The position numbers and the translations under genes are program-made. A stretch of 64,000 bases of DNA from Afipia sp. GTDB lineage: Bacteria; Pseudomonadota; Alphaproteobacteria; Rhizobiales; Xanthobacteraceae. The first letter of the stretch is position 1. The number at the start of each line of letters is the position of its first letter. Positions 43,823 through 52,678 of this stretch are shown piece by piece. The DNA lies in assembly GCA_016201045.1 (NCBI GenBank), contig JACQDM010000005.1:62001-126000 (forward strand), in the 5' to 3' direction. Under the pieces are notes generated by a model. That model was not told the DNA's origin. It saw only the letters and a list, made by a program, of their open reading frames with translations, and ran no database searches.

Positions 43823-46588
43823 ATGAATCTCGTCATTGTCGAGTCGCCTGCAAAGGCCAAGACGATCAACAAATATTTGGGCCCCTCCTACGAGGTTTTG
43901 GCCTCCTACGGCCATGTCCGCGACCTCCCCGCCAAGAACGGATCGGTCGATCCGGAAGCCAATTTCCAGATGATCTGGGAGAACGACCCAAAAGCCGCCG
44001 GGCGTCTCAACGAGATCGCGAAAGCACTCAAGAGCGCCGACAAGCTGATCCTCGCAACCGACCCCGATCGCGAAGGCGAAGCCATTTCCTGGCACGTGCT
44101 CGAAATCATGAAAGAGAAGCGCGCGCTGAAAGATCAGAAGATCGAGCGCGTGGTCTTCAACGCCATTACCAAGCAGTCCGTCACGGAAGCGATGGCCCAT
44201 CCGCGCCAGATCGACGGCGCTCTGGTCGATGCCTACATGGCGCGGCGCGCGCTCGATTACCTTGTCGGCTTCACGCTCTCCCCTGTTCTCTGGCGCAAAC
44301 TTCCCGGCGCGCGCTCGGCCGGTCGCGTGCAGTCCGTCGCGTTGCGTCTCGTCTGCGACCGCGAACTCGAAATCGAGAAATTCATTCCGAAAGAATACTG
44401 GTCGTTGCTTACGACGCTTGCGACGCCGCGCGGCGACACATTCGAGGCCCGCCTTGTCGGCGCTGACGGCAAGAAACTGCAACGGCTCGATATCGGCAGC
44501 GGCGCGGAAGCCGAAGACTTCAAGAAGGCGATGGAAGCTGCGACCTTCACTGTCACGAACGTCGAAGCCAAACCCGCCAAACGCAATCCGCAATCGCCGT
44601 TCACCACCTCAACGCTGCAGCAGGAGGCCAGCCGCAAGCTCGGCTTTGCGCCGGCGCACACCATGCGTATCGCGCAGCGGCTTTATGAGGGTATCGATAT
44701 CGGCGGCGAAACCACTGGCCTCATCACCTATATGCGAACTGACGGCGTCTCCATCGACCCGTCAGCGATCACACAGGCACGCAAGGTGATCGGCGAGGAC
44801 TACGGCAATGCTTACGTGCCGGACACGCCACGCCAATACACATCGAAGGCCAAGAACGCGCAGGAGGCACACGAAGCGATCCGCCCAACCGATCTTTCGC
44901 GCCGGCCTTCAAATATCAAAGCCCGCCTCGATAACGATCAGGCACGGCTCTATGAATTGATCTGGATGCGCGCACTCGCGAGCCAGATGGAATCGGCCGA
45001 GATGGAGCGCACAACCGTTGATATCACGGCAACTGCCGGAAAGCGCGAGCTCGAGTTGCGCGCGACGGGTCAGGTCGTGAAGTTCGACGGCTTTCTCGTG
45101 GTCTATCAGGAAGGCCGCGACGAAGACGCTGAGGACGAGGATTCAAAGCGGCTACCCGTCATCAATCAGGGTGAAGCGCTCAAGCGCGAAAGCCTGAGCG
45201 TCAACCAGCACTTTACTGAACCACCGCCGCGCTTCTCCGAAGCCTCGCTCGTCAAGCGCATGGAAGAGCTCGGCATCGGCCGGCCTTCGACATATGCGTC
45301 GATCATTCAGGTCTTGAAGGATCGCGGCTACGTCAAGCTTGAGAAGAAGCGTCTTTACGGCGAGGATAAGGGCCGTGTGGTGGTCGCGTTCCTTGAGAAC
45401 TACTTCTCGCGCTATGTCGAATTCGACTTCACTGCCGACCTCGAAGAAAAGCTCGACAAGATTTCGAACAACGAAATCTCCTGGCAGCAGGTCCTGAAAG
45501 ACTTCTGGACCGGCTTCATAGGCGCGGTCAACGACATCAAGGACGTGCGCGTCTCGGAAGTGCTCGACGTGCTCGACGCGATGCTCGGCGAACATATTTA
45601 CGAGCCACGCGCGGACGGCGGCGATCCGCGCCAATGCCCAAGCTGTGGCACAGGCAAACTCAATCTGAAGGCCGGCAAGTTCGGGGCGTTCGTCGGCTGC
45701 TCGAACTACCCCGAGTGCCGCTATACGCGTCCCCTCGCCTCATCGAGCGCATCAAGCGATCGCCTGCTCGGTAAGGATCCTGTGTCCGGCCTTGAAGTTG
45801 CGGTGAAAGCCGGACGGTTCGGACCTTACATCCAGCTCGGTGACGCCAAGGACTACGGCGAGGACGAGAAGCCGAAGCGCGCAGGCATTCCGAAGAACAT
45901 GTCGCCGGCGGACGTCGAACTCGATCTCGCGCTGAAACTGCTGTCGCTGCCGCGTGAAGTCGGTAAGCATCCGGAAGACGGCGAACCGATCACAGCCGGC
46001 ATCGGTCGGTTCGGTCCTTTCGTGCGCCACATCAAGACATATGCCAGCCTCGAAGCGGGTGATGATGTCTACAGCGTCGGTCTCAATCGCGCGGTTACGC
46101 TGATTGCCGAGAAGATCGCAAAGGGACCGAGCAAGCGTTTCGGCGCGGACCCTGGAATTGCGGTCGGCGAATATCCGGCACGCGGCGGCACCATCATGCG
46201 CAAAAAAGGCCGCTATGGCGCTTACGTGACCATCGACGGCATCAACGCGACCATTCCGGACAGCATCGAGCCGGAAAAGCTGACGCTTGAAGATGCGATT
46301 GCGTTGATCGAAGAGCGCGCCAAGAAATCCGGCGGCAAGCCAAAGCGCGCTGCGAAGAAAACTGCAAAGCCCAAGGCCAAAAAGGCCGAGACTGCAAAAA
46401 CCGAGGACGCTGAAGCCAAGTCGAAAAAGAGTCCTTCGAAGAAACCCGCGACCAAGAAGAAAGCTGCGGCAAATACCGAGCCAGCCGAAGCCATCGTCAT
46501 TCCGGTCAAGCCGAAGACGACGAAACTCGCGGCGGCGAAATCTTCGGCTGACGCCCCGAAAAAGAGCGCCGGTAAAGCGCGCGGATAA
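43823..46588 (+). CDS. topA: DNA topoisomerase I
   Basis: TopA relaxes negative supercoils behind RNA polymerase. The start is the ATG at 43823 (MNLVIVESPAKAKTINKYLG); an upstream in-frame ATG lacks support. The 921-residue protein has the TOPRIM domain (ATDPDREGEAISWHVL), GARSAGRVQSVALRLV, and the catalytic Tyr in TGLITYMRTDGVSID. One Cys4 finger (CPSCGTGKLNL, FVGCSNYPECRYT, about 605-640) is followed by C-terminal repeats (AGRFGPYIQLG, GRFGPFVRH, KGRYGAYVTIDG) and a Lys/Ala-rich tail of about 85 residues. It is coupled to rnr by a 1-bp overlap. Confidence 0.97.
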   Translation: MNLVIVESPAKAKTINKYLGPSYEVLASYGHVRDLPAKNGSVDPEANFQMIWENDPKAAGRLNEIAKALKSADKLILATDPDREGEAISWHVLEIMKEKRALKDQKIERVVFNAITKQSVTEAMAHPRQIDGALVDAYMARRALDYLVGFTLSPVLWRKLPGARSAGRVQSVALRLVCDRELEIEKFIPKEYWSLLTTLATPRGDTFEARLVGADGKKLQRLDIGSGAEAEDFKKAMEAATFTVTNVEAKPAKRNPQSPFTTSTLQQEASRKLGFAPAHTMRIAQRLYEGIDIGGETTGLITYMRTDGVSIDPSAITQARKVIGEDYGNAYVPDTPRQYTSKAKNAQEAHEAIRPTDLSRRPSNIKARLDNDQARLYELIWMRALASQMESAEMERTTVDITATAGKRELELRATGQVVKFDGFLVVYQEGRDEDAEDEDSKRLPVINQGEALKRESLSVNQHFTEPPPRFSEASLVKRMEELGIGRPSTYASIIQVLKDRGYVKLEKKRLYGEDKGRVVVAFLENYFSRYVEFDFTADLEEKLDKISNNEISWQQVLKDFWTGFIGAVNDIKDVRVSEVLDVLDAMLGEHIYEPRADGGDPRQCPSCGTGKLNLKAGKFGAFVGCSNYPECRYTRPLASSSASSDRLLGKDPVSGLEVAVKAGRFGPYIQLGDAKDYGEDEKPKRAGIPKNMSPADVELDLALKLLSLPREVGKHPEDGEPITAGIGRFGPFVRHIKTYASLEAGDDVYSVGLNRAVTLIAEKIAKGPSKRFGADPGIAVGEYPARGGTIMRKKGRYGAYVTIDGINATIPDSIEPEKLTLEDAIALIEERAKKSGGKPKRAAKKTAKPKAKKAETAKTEDAEAKSKKSPSKKPATKKKAAANTEPAEAIVIPVKPKTTKLAAAKSSADAPKKSAGKARG

Positions 46589-48930
46589 TGAGCAAGAAAT
46601 CTGACGCGACACGTGCTTTCCCAGACCGGGAAAGCATCGTCGCGTACATCAGGTCACATCCGACTGAAGCGGGAACGCGAGAACTCGCCCGCCATTTTGG
46701 ATTGAAGAACGACTCTCGCGCGGCGCTGCGGCGAATTCTGCGCGATCTCTCGGACGAAGGCGTGATCGCAAAAAACAGCAAGAAGGTGCGCGAAGCAAAG
46801 TCGCTGCCGCCGACACTCGTCGCCGACATCACTGGCCGCGACAAGGATGGCGAGCTGATCGCCTCGCCTGCCGAGTGGCTGGCGGATATCGATGGTCCCA
46901 CGCCGGTCATTCACATCGACACGCCGCGGCGTCCGAAACCCGGCATGGTGGCCGGTGTAGGCGAGCGTGTTCTGTTACGAATCGAAAAACCTGAACGCGG
47001 CACCAAGCACACGATCTATCAGGGACGCGTTATCAAGGTTCTCGACAAGACGCAGAACCGAATTCTTGGAATCTACCGCACGATGCCGAATGGCGACGGG
47101 CGGCTTATTCCCATAGATAAGAAACAGGTCGGCCGTGAGCTTGCGATTGCCTCGATCGATGCAAAAGGCGCGCAGGACGGTGACCTCATCAGCGTCGAAC
47201 TGATGCGCTCGCGCGGATACGGACTGCCTTCGGGGCGCGTCAAGGAGCGCCTCGGCTCGATCAAGACCGAAAAAGCGATCAGCATGATCGCGATCCATGC
47301 GCACGAGATTCCACAGGAGTTTCCTGCCGAAGCCGTCCGAGAAGCGGATAGCGCAAAAGCCGCCACGCCTGCCGGACGCGAAGACTGGCGCGGCGTGCCG
47401 CTTGTCACCATCGATCCGCCGGATGCGAAGGACCACGACGACGCGGTTCATGCCGAACGCGATCCCGATCCGAACAACAAAGGCGGATATATTCTCAATG
47501 TCGCAATCGCCGACGTCGCTTTCTATGTGCGGCCGCAATCGGCACTGGATCGAGAAGCGCTGAAACGCGGCAACTCGGTCTACTTTCCGGACCGCGTCGT
47601 ACCCATGCTGCCGGAACGCATTTCCAACGATCTGTGCTCACTCAAGCCTGGCGAACCGCGCGGTGCAATCGCGGTGCGCATGGTGATCGGTTCCGACGGC
47701 CGCAAGCGCTCGCACAGTTTCCACCGCATTCTCATGCGCTCCGCCGCAAAACTCGCTTACGCGCAGGCACAAACCGCCATCGACGGCCATCCCGATGACA
47801 CGACCGGCCCTCTGCTCGAACCGATCCTGAAACCGCTTTACGATTGTTACGCGCTGCTCAAACGCGCGCGCGACGAGCGTGATCCGCTCGACCTCGATCT
47901 GCCGGAAAGAAAAATTCTGCTCAAGCCCGACGGCACCGTGGACCGAGTCACGACGCCTGAGCGGCTGGACGCTCATCGGCTGATCGAGGAGTGCATGATC
48001 CTCGCCAACGTTGCCGCTGCTGAAACGCTAGAGAAAAAATCGCTGCCGCTGATCTACCGCGTACACGACGAGCCAACGGTCGAGAAGGTTCATAACCTCG
48101 CAGACTTTCTCAAGACGCTTGATATGCCGTTCACAAAAACCGGCGCGCTGAGACCAGCCGTTTTCAATCGGATTCTCGATCAGGTGAAAGGCCGCGATCA
48201 CGAACCGCTGGTGAACGAAGTCGTGTTGCGCTCACAAGCACAGGCCGAATACGCCGCCGAGAACTATGGGCATTTCGGATTGAACCTGCGGCGCTATGCG
48301 CATTTCACCTCTCCCATTCGTCGCTATGCCGATCTCGTGGTGCATCGTGCGTTGATCCGCGCCCTCGGTCTGGGTGAAGGCGCATTGCCTGAATCGGAGA
48401 GCTTCGAGACGCTGAGCGAAGTGGCGGCGGCGATTTCGCTGACCGAACGCCGCGCGATGAAGGCGGAGCGGGAGACCGCCGACCGGCTGATTGCGCATTT
48501 TCTCGCTGATCGTGTCGGCGCGACGTTTCAAGGCCGGATTTCCGGAGTTACCCGCGCCGGCCTGTTCGTGAAACTCGACGATACCGGCGCGGACGGCCTG
48601 ATTCCGGTGCGCACGCTGGGCTCGGAATACTATAACTACGACGAGACGCGGCACGCCCTGATCGGATCGCGCAGCGGTGCCATGCATCGATTGGGTGACG
48701 TGGTCGAGGTCCGTCTGGTAGAAGCTGCCCCTGTCGCCGGTGCGTTGCGGTTTGAGCTTTTGTCCGAAGGCCAGACAGCACAGCGCGGCGGTCGAATGCG
48801 CGAAGGCCGAAGGAGTTCAAAACCAAAGTTCTCCGGCGACGATCGAAGGCCGAAATTCGGCCGCAACAAAAAGAAAACTCACAAGCCTTCCCGTAAGGCC
48901 CGCAAACTGAATAAGCAGAAGAAGGGTTGA
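46588..48930 (+). CDS. rnr: Ribonuclease R
   Basis: RNase R is a 3'-5' exoribonuclease that degrades structured RNA and works with SmpB/tmRNA. The 780-residue protein has a winged-helix start (TRELARHFGLKNDSRAALRR), cold-shock domains, the RNB catalytic domain with VTIDPPDAKDHDDAVHAERD (Asp cluster), YFPDRVVPMLPERISNDLCS, AHFTSPIRRYADLVVHRAL, and an S1 domain (FQGRISGVTRAGLFVKLDD). The tail is strongly basic (RRPKFGRNKKKTHKP). Its ATG overlaps the topA TAA. Confidence 0.97.
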   Translation: MSKKSDATRAFPDRESIVAYIRSHPTEAGTRELARHFGLKNDSRAALRRILRDLSDEGVIAKNSKKVREAKSLPPTLVADITGRDKDGELIASPAEWLADIDGPTPVIHIDTPRRPKPGMVAGVGERVLLRIEKPERGTKHTIYQGRVIKVLDKTQNRILGIYRTMPNGDGRLIPIDKKQVGRELAIASIDAKGAQDGDLISVELMRSRGYGLPSGRVKERLGSIKTEKAISMIAIHAHEIPQEFPAEAVREADSAKAATPAGREDWRGVPLVTIDPPDAKDHDDAVHAERDPDPNNKGGYILNVAIADVAFYVRPQSALDREALKRGNSVYFPDRVVPMLPERISNDLCSLKPGEPRGAIAVRMVIGSDGRKRSHSFHRILMRSAAKLAYAQAQTAIDGHPDDTTGPLLEPILKPLYDCYALLKRARDERDPLDLDLPERKILLKPDGTVDRVTTPERLDAHRLIEECMILANVAAAETLEKKSLPLIYRVHDEPTVEKVHNLADFLKTLDMPFTKTGALRPAVFNRILDQVKGRDHEPLVNEVVLRSQAQAEYAAENYGHFGLNLRRYAHFTSPIRRYADLVVHRALIRALGLGEGALPESESFETLSEVAAAISLTERRAMKAERETADRLIAHFLADRVGATFQGRISGVTRAGLFVKLDDTGADGLIPVRTLGSEYYNYDETRHALIGSRSGAMHRLGDVVEVRLVEAAPVAGALRFELLSEGQTAQRGGRMREGRRSSKPKFSGDDRRPKFGRNKKKTHKPSRKARKLNKQKKG

Positions 48931-48932
48931 CT

Positions 48933-49361
48933 ATGCCGATCAACACTTGGGCCGCGGAGCACGCTCCACTTCCGAAACGCGATGTCTGGCAAGCGATGGC
49001 GCGCGGTATCCGGTGCCGCTGCCCGAAATGCGGCGAAGGTAAACTGTTTCGCGCATTCCTCAAAACTGCGGATTCCTGCTCGGTGTGCGGCCAGGACTTC
49101 ACTCATCATCGCGCCGACGATCTCCCCGCGTATCTCGTCATCGTCGTGGTGGGTCATATCGTGGTCCCGATTGCGCTGTGGATCGAAACCAACTATTCGC
49201 CTCCGGTTGCGCTTCAGCTTTCGATCTATCTACCGCTCACCCTCGCCGCGTCGCTGCTGCTGATACAGCCCGTCAAAGGCGCAGTCGTAGGATTGCAATG
49301 GGCGTTCCGTATGCATGGCTTCGATGAGAACCAAGCAGACGATAAACTGCCGACTGCCTGA
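48933..49361 (+). CDS. DUF983 family zinc-ribbon membrane protein
   Basis: DUF983 proteins have a Zn ribbon before two membrane helices and no known activity. The start is the ATG at 48933, 2 bp after the rnr stop, with GAAGGG 6 nt upstream. The 142-residue protein has RCRCPKCGEGKLFRAFL and ADSCSVCGQDFTHHRADDLP (two CxxC pairs), then helices at about 70-88 (YLVIVVVGHIVVPIALWI) and 95-115 (LSIYLPLTLAASLLLI). Ends QADDKLPTA. rnr-DUF983-Nudix is a usual order in this group. Confidence 0.9.
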   Translation: MPINTWAAEHAPLPKRDVWQAMARGIRCRCPKCGEGKLFRAFLKTADSCSVCGQDFTHHRADDLPAYLVIVVVGHIVVPIALWIETNYSPPVALQLSIYLPLTLAASLLLIQPVKGAVVGLQWAFRMHGFDENQADDKLPTA

Positions 49362-50096
49362 ATGAGCGCGCCGGAGAAAGAGGAAAAGGAAGACGACAGT
49401 CATCCTTACCGGCGGCCGAAGGATGCCGCGACACTGATCCTTGTCGATCGCAGCGGCAGCGTTCCGAAAGTTCTGGTCGGACGGCGGCACGACAAGGTCG
49501 TGTTCATGCCCGGCAAGTTCGTATTTCCGGGCGGTCGCGTCGATCCGACCGACAACCGCGTTCCGGTGGCCGCGCAGATTCCGAAGGCGCTCGAAAAGAA
49601 GCTGACCGGCGGCAGCCCGAAGGTCGCTCCGTCGCGCGCGCGCGCGTTGGCGGTCGCCGCCATTCGCGAGGCTTGCGAAGAGACTGGACTTTGTCTCGGA
49701 AAGCCCATGACGCGCGCCAGTAACGCGGCGGCGAAACTGAGCGGCGAATGGAAGCCGTTTGCCGACGCAAACCTTCTCCCCGATCCGTCTGGACTTTATT
49801 TGATTGCACGCGCGATTACTCCTCCCGGCCGCGTGCGCCGCTTCGATACACGCTTCTTCACTGCGGATGCATCCGCAATTGCTCATCGCGTCGAGGGCGT
49901 GGTCCATGCCGATGCTGAGCTGGTTGAATTGGTCTGGGTGCAACTCGGATCGACATCTCTCGCCGATCTTCACGGAATGACCAAGCTGGTCCTTAAAGAA
50001 CTCGACGAGCGGTTGGCGGCTGGGCCGCTGTCCCACTCTGCAACAGTGCCGTTTTTCCATTTCTACGGCGGCAAAATGCAACGAGACACTATTTAG
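49362..50096 (+). CDS. Nudix hydrolase with inserted Nudix box
   Basis: Nudix enzymes hydrolyse nucleoside-diphosphate-linked compounds. The 244-residue protein has KFVFPGGRVDPTDN, then about 40 residues (ALEKKLTGGSPKVAPSRARA), then AAIREACEETGL, the REUxEExGU part of the box. This split box resembles NUDT19-type (RP2) CoA diphosphatases, which carry an insertion there, so a CoA-like substrate is possible. Met start directly follows the DUF983 stop. The C-terminal half (FDTRFFTADA, LVELVWVQLG) is the usual substrate-side domain. Confidence 0.86.
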   Translation: MSAPEKEEKEDDSHPYRRPKDAATLILVDRSGSVPKVLVGRRHDKVVFMPGKFVFPGGRVDPTDNRVPVAAQIPKALEKKLTGGSPKVAPSRARALAVAAIREACEETGLCLGKPMTRASNAAAKLSGEWKPFADANLLPDPSGLYLIARAITPPGRVRRFDTRFFTADASAIAHRVEGVVHADAELVELVWVQLGSTSLADLHGMTKLVLKELDERLAAGPLSHSATVPFFHFYGGKMQRDTI

Positions 50097-50163
50097 CTGT
50101 CGCGATTTTCAACGTCGCAAAAACTCGTCCATTGTGCAAAAAGACGGCCTGGAACCAGCTGTC

Positions 50164-51015
50164 ATGCGTATCGGCGCCGCCATCTCGCTCGTTGTCCACC
50201 TGACTTTTCTGGTGGTCGCCCTCGTTCTCGGGGAAGCGAACCTGTTTCATACGACACCTGCTGAAGCTATCACTGTCGACATCGTCTCGTCGAAAGACGT
50301 ACCGCCGCCGCCCGAGAAACTCGATCTCAACTTTCCGACACTCTCGGAAAAGTCCTCCGACGATTCCAAGGACGGCAAGCTTCCGGAGTCAAAGCCCGCA
50401 GATTCGAAGCCTCAAGAGTCAAAGGCTGAAACCAAACCCGCCGAATCGAAACCGCAGCCGACGAACCAGCCTGAAATCAAACCTGCCGAGAAGAAGCCGC
50501 AGCAGACCGCGGCAATAGCACCTCCACCGGCACCGCCTCAGCCCGCCGCAGCATCACCGGCTCCGCAGCCTGCTTCCGCGCCTCCTGTCGAGATCGCACC
50601 ACCACAGGCGCTTGCACAAATGCCCTATGCAGACCTGACGCAGAAATACACCAAGCTGATCGGAGAAGGCGACGGTGAGTTCGACGCGCTTGCGGCAAAC
50701 GCGGCAAACATCTCGGTCGATTCGGCGAAGGCGCTGCGAGAACATCTCAAGACCTGTTCTGTTTTACCGAAATCGATCTCACCGAACGACAATGTGAAGG
50801 TCGTATTGCGCGTTGCGCTCCTGAAAAACGGAAATCTCGCGAAAGAGCCGCTACTCGTTTCGGCGAGCGCGTCCGAAAAAGGACCCGCGCTTCTCAAAAG
50901 CGCGACCAGCGCGTTGCTTGCATGCCAGCCCTACAGCGTGCTTCCCGCCGACAAATACGACGAGTGGAAGGTGCTTGATCTGAGCTTCACGCCGAAGGAT
51001 TTCAGGCCAGGATAG
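50164..51015 (+). CDS. TolA/TonB-like energy-coupling protein, single-span
   Basis: The 283-residue product begins MRIGAAISLVVHLTFLVVA, one membrane helix, then DIVSSKDVPPPPEKLDLN, a long Pro/Lys/Glu/Ser/Gln-rich spacer (about 50-165; KPADSKPQESKAETKPAESK-type repeats, PPPAPPQPAA), and a folded C-terminal domain of about 110 residues (MPYADLTQKYTKLIGEG, VVLRVALLKNGNLAKEPLLV, LLACQPYSVLP). The domain order matches TolA (helix, spacer, TonB-like end). A GTG at 50134 is an alternative start. No tolQR genes are near, and it is followed by rpmG, so partners are elsewhere. Confidence 0.75.
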   Translation: MRIGAAISLVVHLTFLVVALVLGEANLFHTTPAEAITVDIVSSKDVPPPPEKLDLNFPTLSEKSSDDSKDGKLPESKPADSKPQESKAETKPAESKPQPTNQPEIKPAEKKPQQTAAIAPPPAPPQPAAASPAPQPASAPPVEIAPPQALAQMPYADLTQKYTKLIGEGDGEFDALAANAANISVDSAKALREHLKTCSVLPKSISPNDNVKVVLRVALLKNGNLAKEPLLVSASASEKGPALLKSATSALLACQPYSVLPADKYDEWKVLDLSFTPKDFRPG

Positions 51016-51050
51016 ACCCGTCTAGGCGCCCAAAATTGACCCTTAAATCC

Positions 51051-51078
51051 TTGACTTTGGAGGGTTCGAAGCTAGTTT
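51051..51078 (+). promoter_or_regulatory. Candidate rpmG promoter
   Basis: TTGACT (51051-51056) and TAGTTT (51073-51078) are 16 bp apart and lie 62 bp before the rpmG ATG. Confidence 0.5.
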
Positions 51079-51139
51079 GCCGCCAAACGCGGGCCCGGTT
51101 TTTGGCCAGCTACCGATTCCTACATTTGAGGTTCCGAAC

Positions 51140-51307
51140 ATGGCCAAAGCGGTCACCATCAAGGTCAAGCTGGTTTCGAGCGCCGACACCGGCTTTTATT
51201 ACGTCGCGAAGAAGAACTCGCGCACGATGACCGACAAGCTCGTGAAGAAGAAATACGATCCCGTCGCGAAGAAGCATGTCGAGTTTCGTGAATCGAAGAT
51301 TAAGTAA
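51140..51307 (+). CDS. rpmG: 50S ribosomal protein L33
   Basis: L33 sits at the E site of the large subunit. The 55-residue protein starts [20 protein letters not shown] and ends [10 protein letters not shown], matching the cysteine-free form ([18 protein letters not shown]). ATG at 51140 follows GAGG by 9 nt; a longer upstream frame was rejected. A terminator follows. Confidence 0.97.
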   Translation: MAKAVTIKVKLVSSADTGFYYVAKKNSRTMTDKLVKKKYDPVAKKHVEFRESKIK

Positions 51308-51338
51308 TAAAATCAGCATATTACTATAACAAATCGAG

Positions 51339-51362
51339 CGGAGCCTTTCGGCTCCGTTTCGC
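51339..51362 (+). terminator. Rho-independent terminator after rpmG
   Basis: CGGAGCC (51339-51345) and GGCTCCG (51350-51356) form a 7-bp stem with a TTTC loop, followed by TTTCGCGTTT. It lies 31 bp past the rpmG stop. Confidence 0.85.
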
Positions 51363-51398
51363 GTTTCAGCATGCTAGGTTCGGCCGGGGAACTGCACC

Positions 51399-52676
51399 AT
51401 GCTCGAACGCCATCGCATTGTCGTTGTGGGAGCCGGCTTTGGCGGGCTTGAGACGGTTTACCGGCTCGCCGGAGCGCCGGTCGACATCACCCTCATCGAT
51501 CGGCGAAACCACCATCTGTTCCAGCCCCTGCTCTATCAGGTTGCGACGGCATCACTCGCGACATCGGAAATCGCCTTGCCGATCCGGCACCTTTTGCGCA
51601 ACCGACCCGAAGTAACGACCCTGCTGGCCACCGTGACCGGCATCGATACCGAGACCAGACGAGTGCTGCTCGAAGGCGGCGATTCCGTTTCCTACAACAC
51701 GCTCGTTCTGGCCACCGGCGCGCGTCACGCCTATTTCGGTCACGACGAATGGGAACCCTTCGCGCCGGGATTAAAAACTCTCGAGGACGGAACAACCATC
51801 CGGCGGCGTTTGCTTTTGGCCTTCGAGCGCGCGGAGCGCGAAAGCGATCTGAGGCGGCGCGATGCGCAGCTCACCTTTGTTGTCGTAGGCGCTGGTCCGA
51901 CGGGCGTCGAACTCGCAGGTACGATCGCCGAATTGGCCAAAGTGACAATGCCACCGGATTTCCGCAATATCGACACGCGCAAAACGCGCGTCATTCTGAT
52001 CGAAGCGGGATCGCGCGTGCTCGCGGGCTTCGCCGAAGATCTGTCGGCCTATGCGCAGCGCTCGCTCGAACGCATCGGCGTCGAAGTCATTCTCGGACAG
52101 CCCGTTTCGGAATGCACAGCAGACGGCGTCGTCTATGGCGGCAAAAAACTCGAGGCCAAGACCATCCTTTGGGCCGCCGGCGTGCGTGCGTCTCCGGCCG
52201 CGGAGTGGCTCGGTGCCGCGCACGACCGCGCCGGTCGCTTGAACGTCAGTCCCGACCTAACAGTACCGGAACATCCTGAAATCTTCGCCATCGGCGACAC
52301 CATCTCCATCGCCGCGCCTGATGGATCACCGGTACCCGGCATCGCGCCAGCGGCCAAGCAGCAGGGCCGTTTTGTGGCGGAGGCGATCAAGTCACGCCTG
52401 CAAGGCCACGCGAGCATCGCGCCCTTCCGCTACAAGCACGACGGAAGTCTCGCGCAAATCGGCAAGCGCCGCGCAGTCATCGATTTCGGATGGATCAAGC
52501 TACGCGGCGCGCTCGCATGGTGGATATGGGGAATCGCCCACATCTACTTCCTGATCGGCGTTCGTAATCGCCTTAGCGTCGCGATCAGCTGGTGGTGGAT
52601 CTACACGCGCGACCAGCGCAGTGCGCGCCTGATCACACAGGGACGCAGTGCACCGGGACAGACCGAGTCGAGCTAA
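51399..52676 (+). CDS. ndh: Type II NADH dehydrogenase (NDH-2)
   Basis: NDH-2 oxidises NADH and reduces quinone at the membrane without pumping protons. The 425-residue protein has two dinucleotide folds: IVVVGAGFGGLETVYRLAG (FAD) and LTFVVVGAGPTGVELAGTIA (NADH), plus FQPLLYQVATASLATSEIA, ILWAAGVRASPAAEWLG, IFAIGDTISI and AAKQQGRFVAEAI. A C-terminal part with two hydrophobic segments (ALAWWIWGIAHIYFLIG, VAISWWWIYTR) anchors it to the membrane. It is convergent with pleD with 2 bp between stops. Confidence 0.94.
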   Translation: MLERHRIVVVGAGFGGLETVYRLAGAPVDITLIDRRNHHLFQPLLYQVATASLATSEIALPIRHLLRNRPEVTTLLATVTGIDTETRRVLLEGGDSVSYNTLVLATGARHAYFGHDEWEPFAPGLKTLEDGTTIRRRLLLAFERAERESDLRRRDAQLTFVVVGAGPTGVELAGTIAELAKVTMPPDFRNIDTRKTRVILIEAGSRVLAGFAEDLSAYAQRSLERIGVEVILGQPVSECTADGVVYGGKKLEAKTILWAAGVRASPAAEWLGAAHDRAGRLNVSPDLTVPEHPEIFAIGDTISIAAPDGSPVPGIAPAAKQQGRFVAEAIKSRLQGHASIAPFRYKHDGSLAQIGKRRAVIDFGWIKLRGALAWWIWGIAHIYFLIGVRNRLSVAISWWWIYTRDQRSARLITQGRSAPGQTESS

Positions 52677-52678
52677 GC

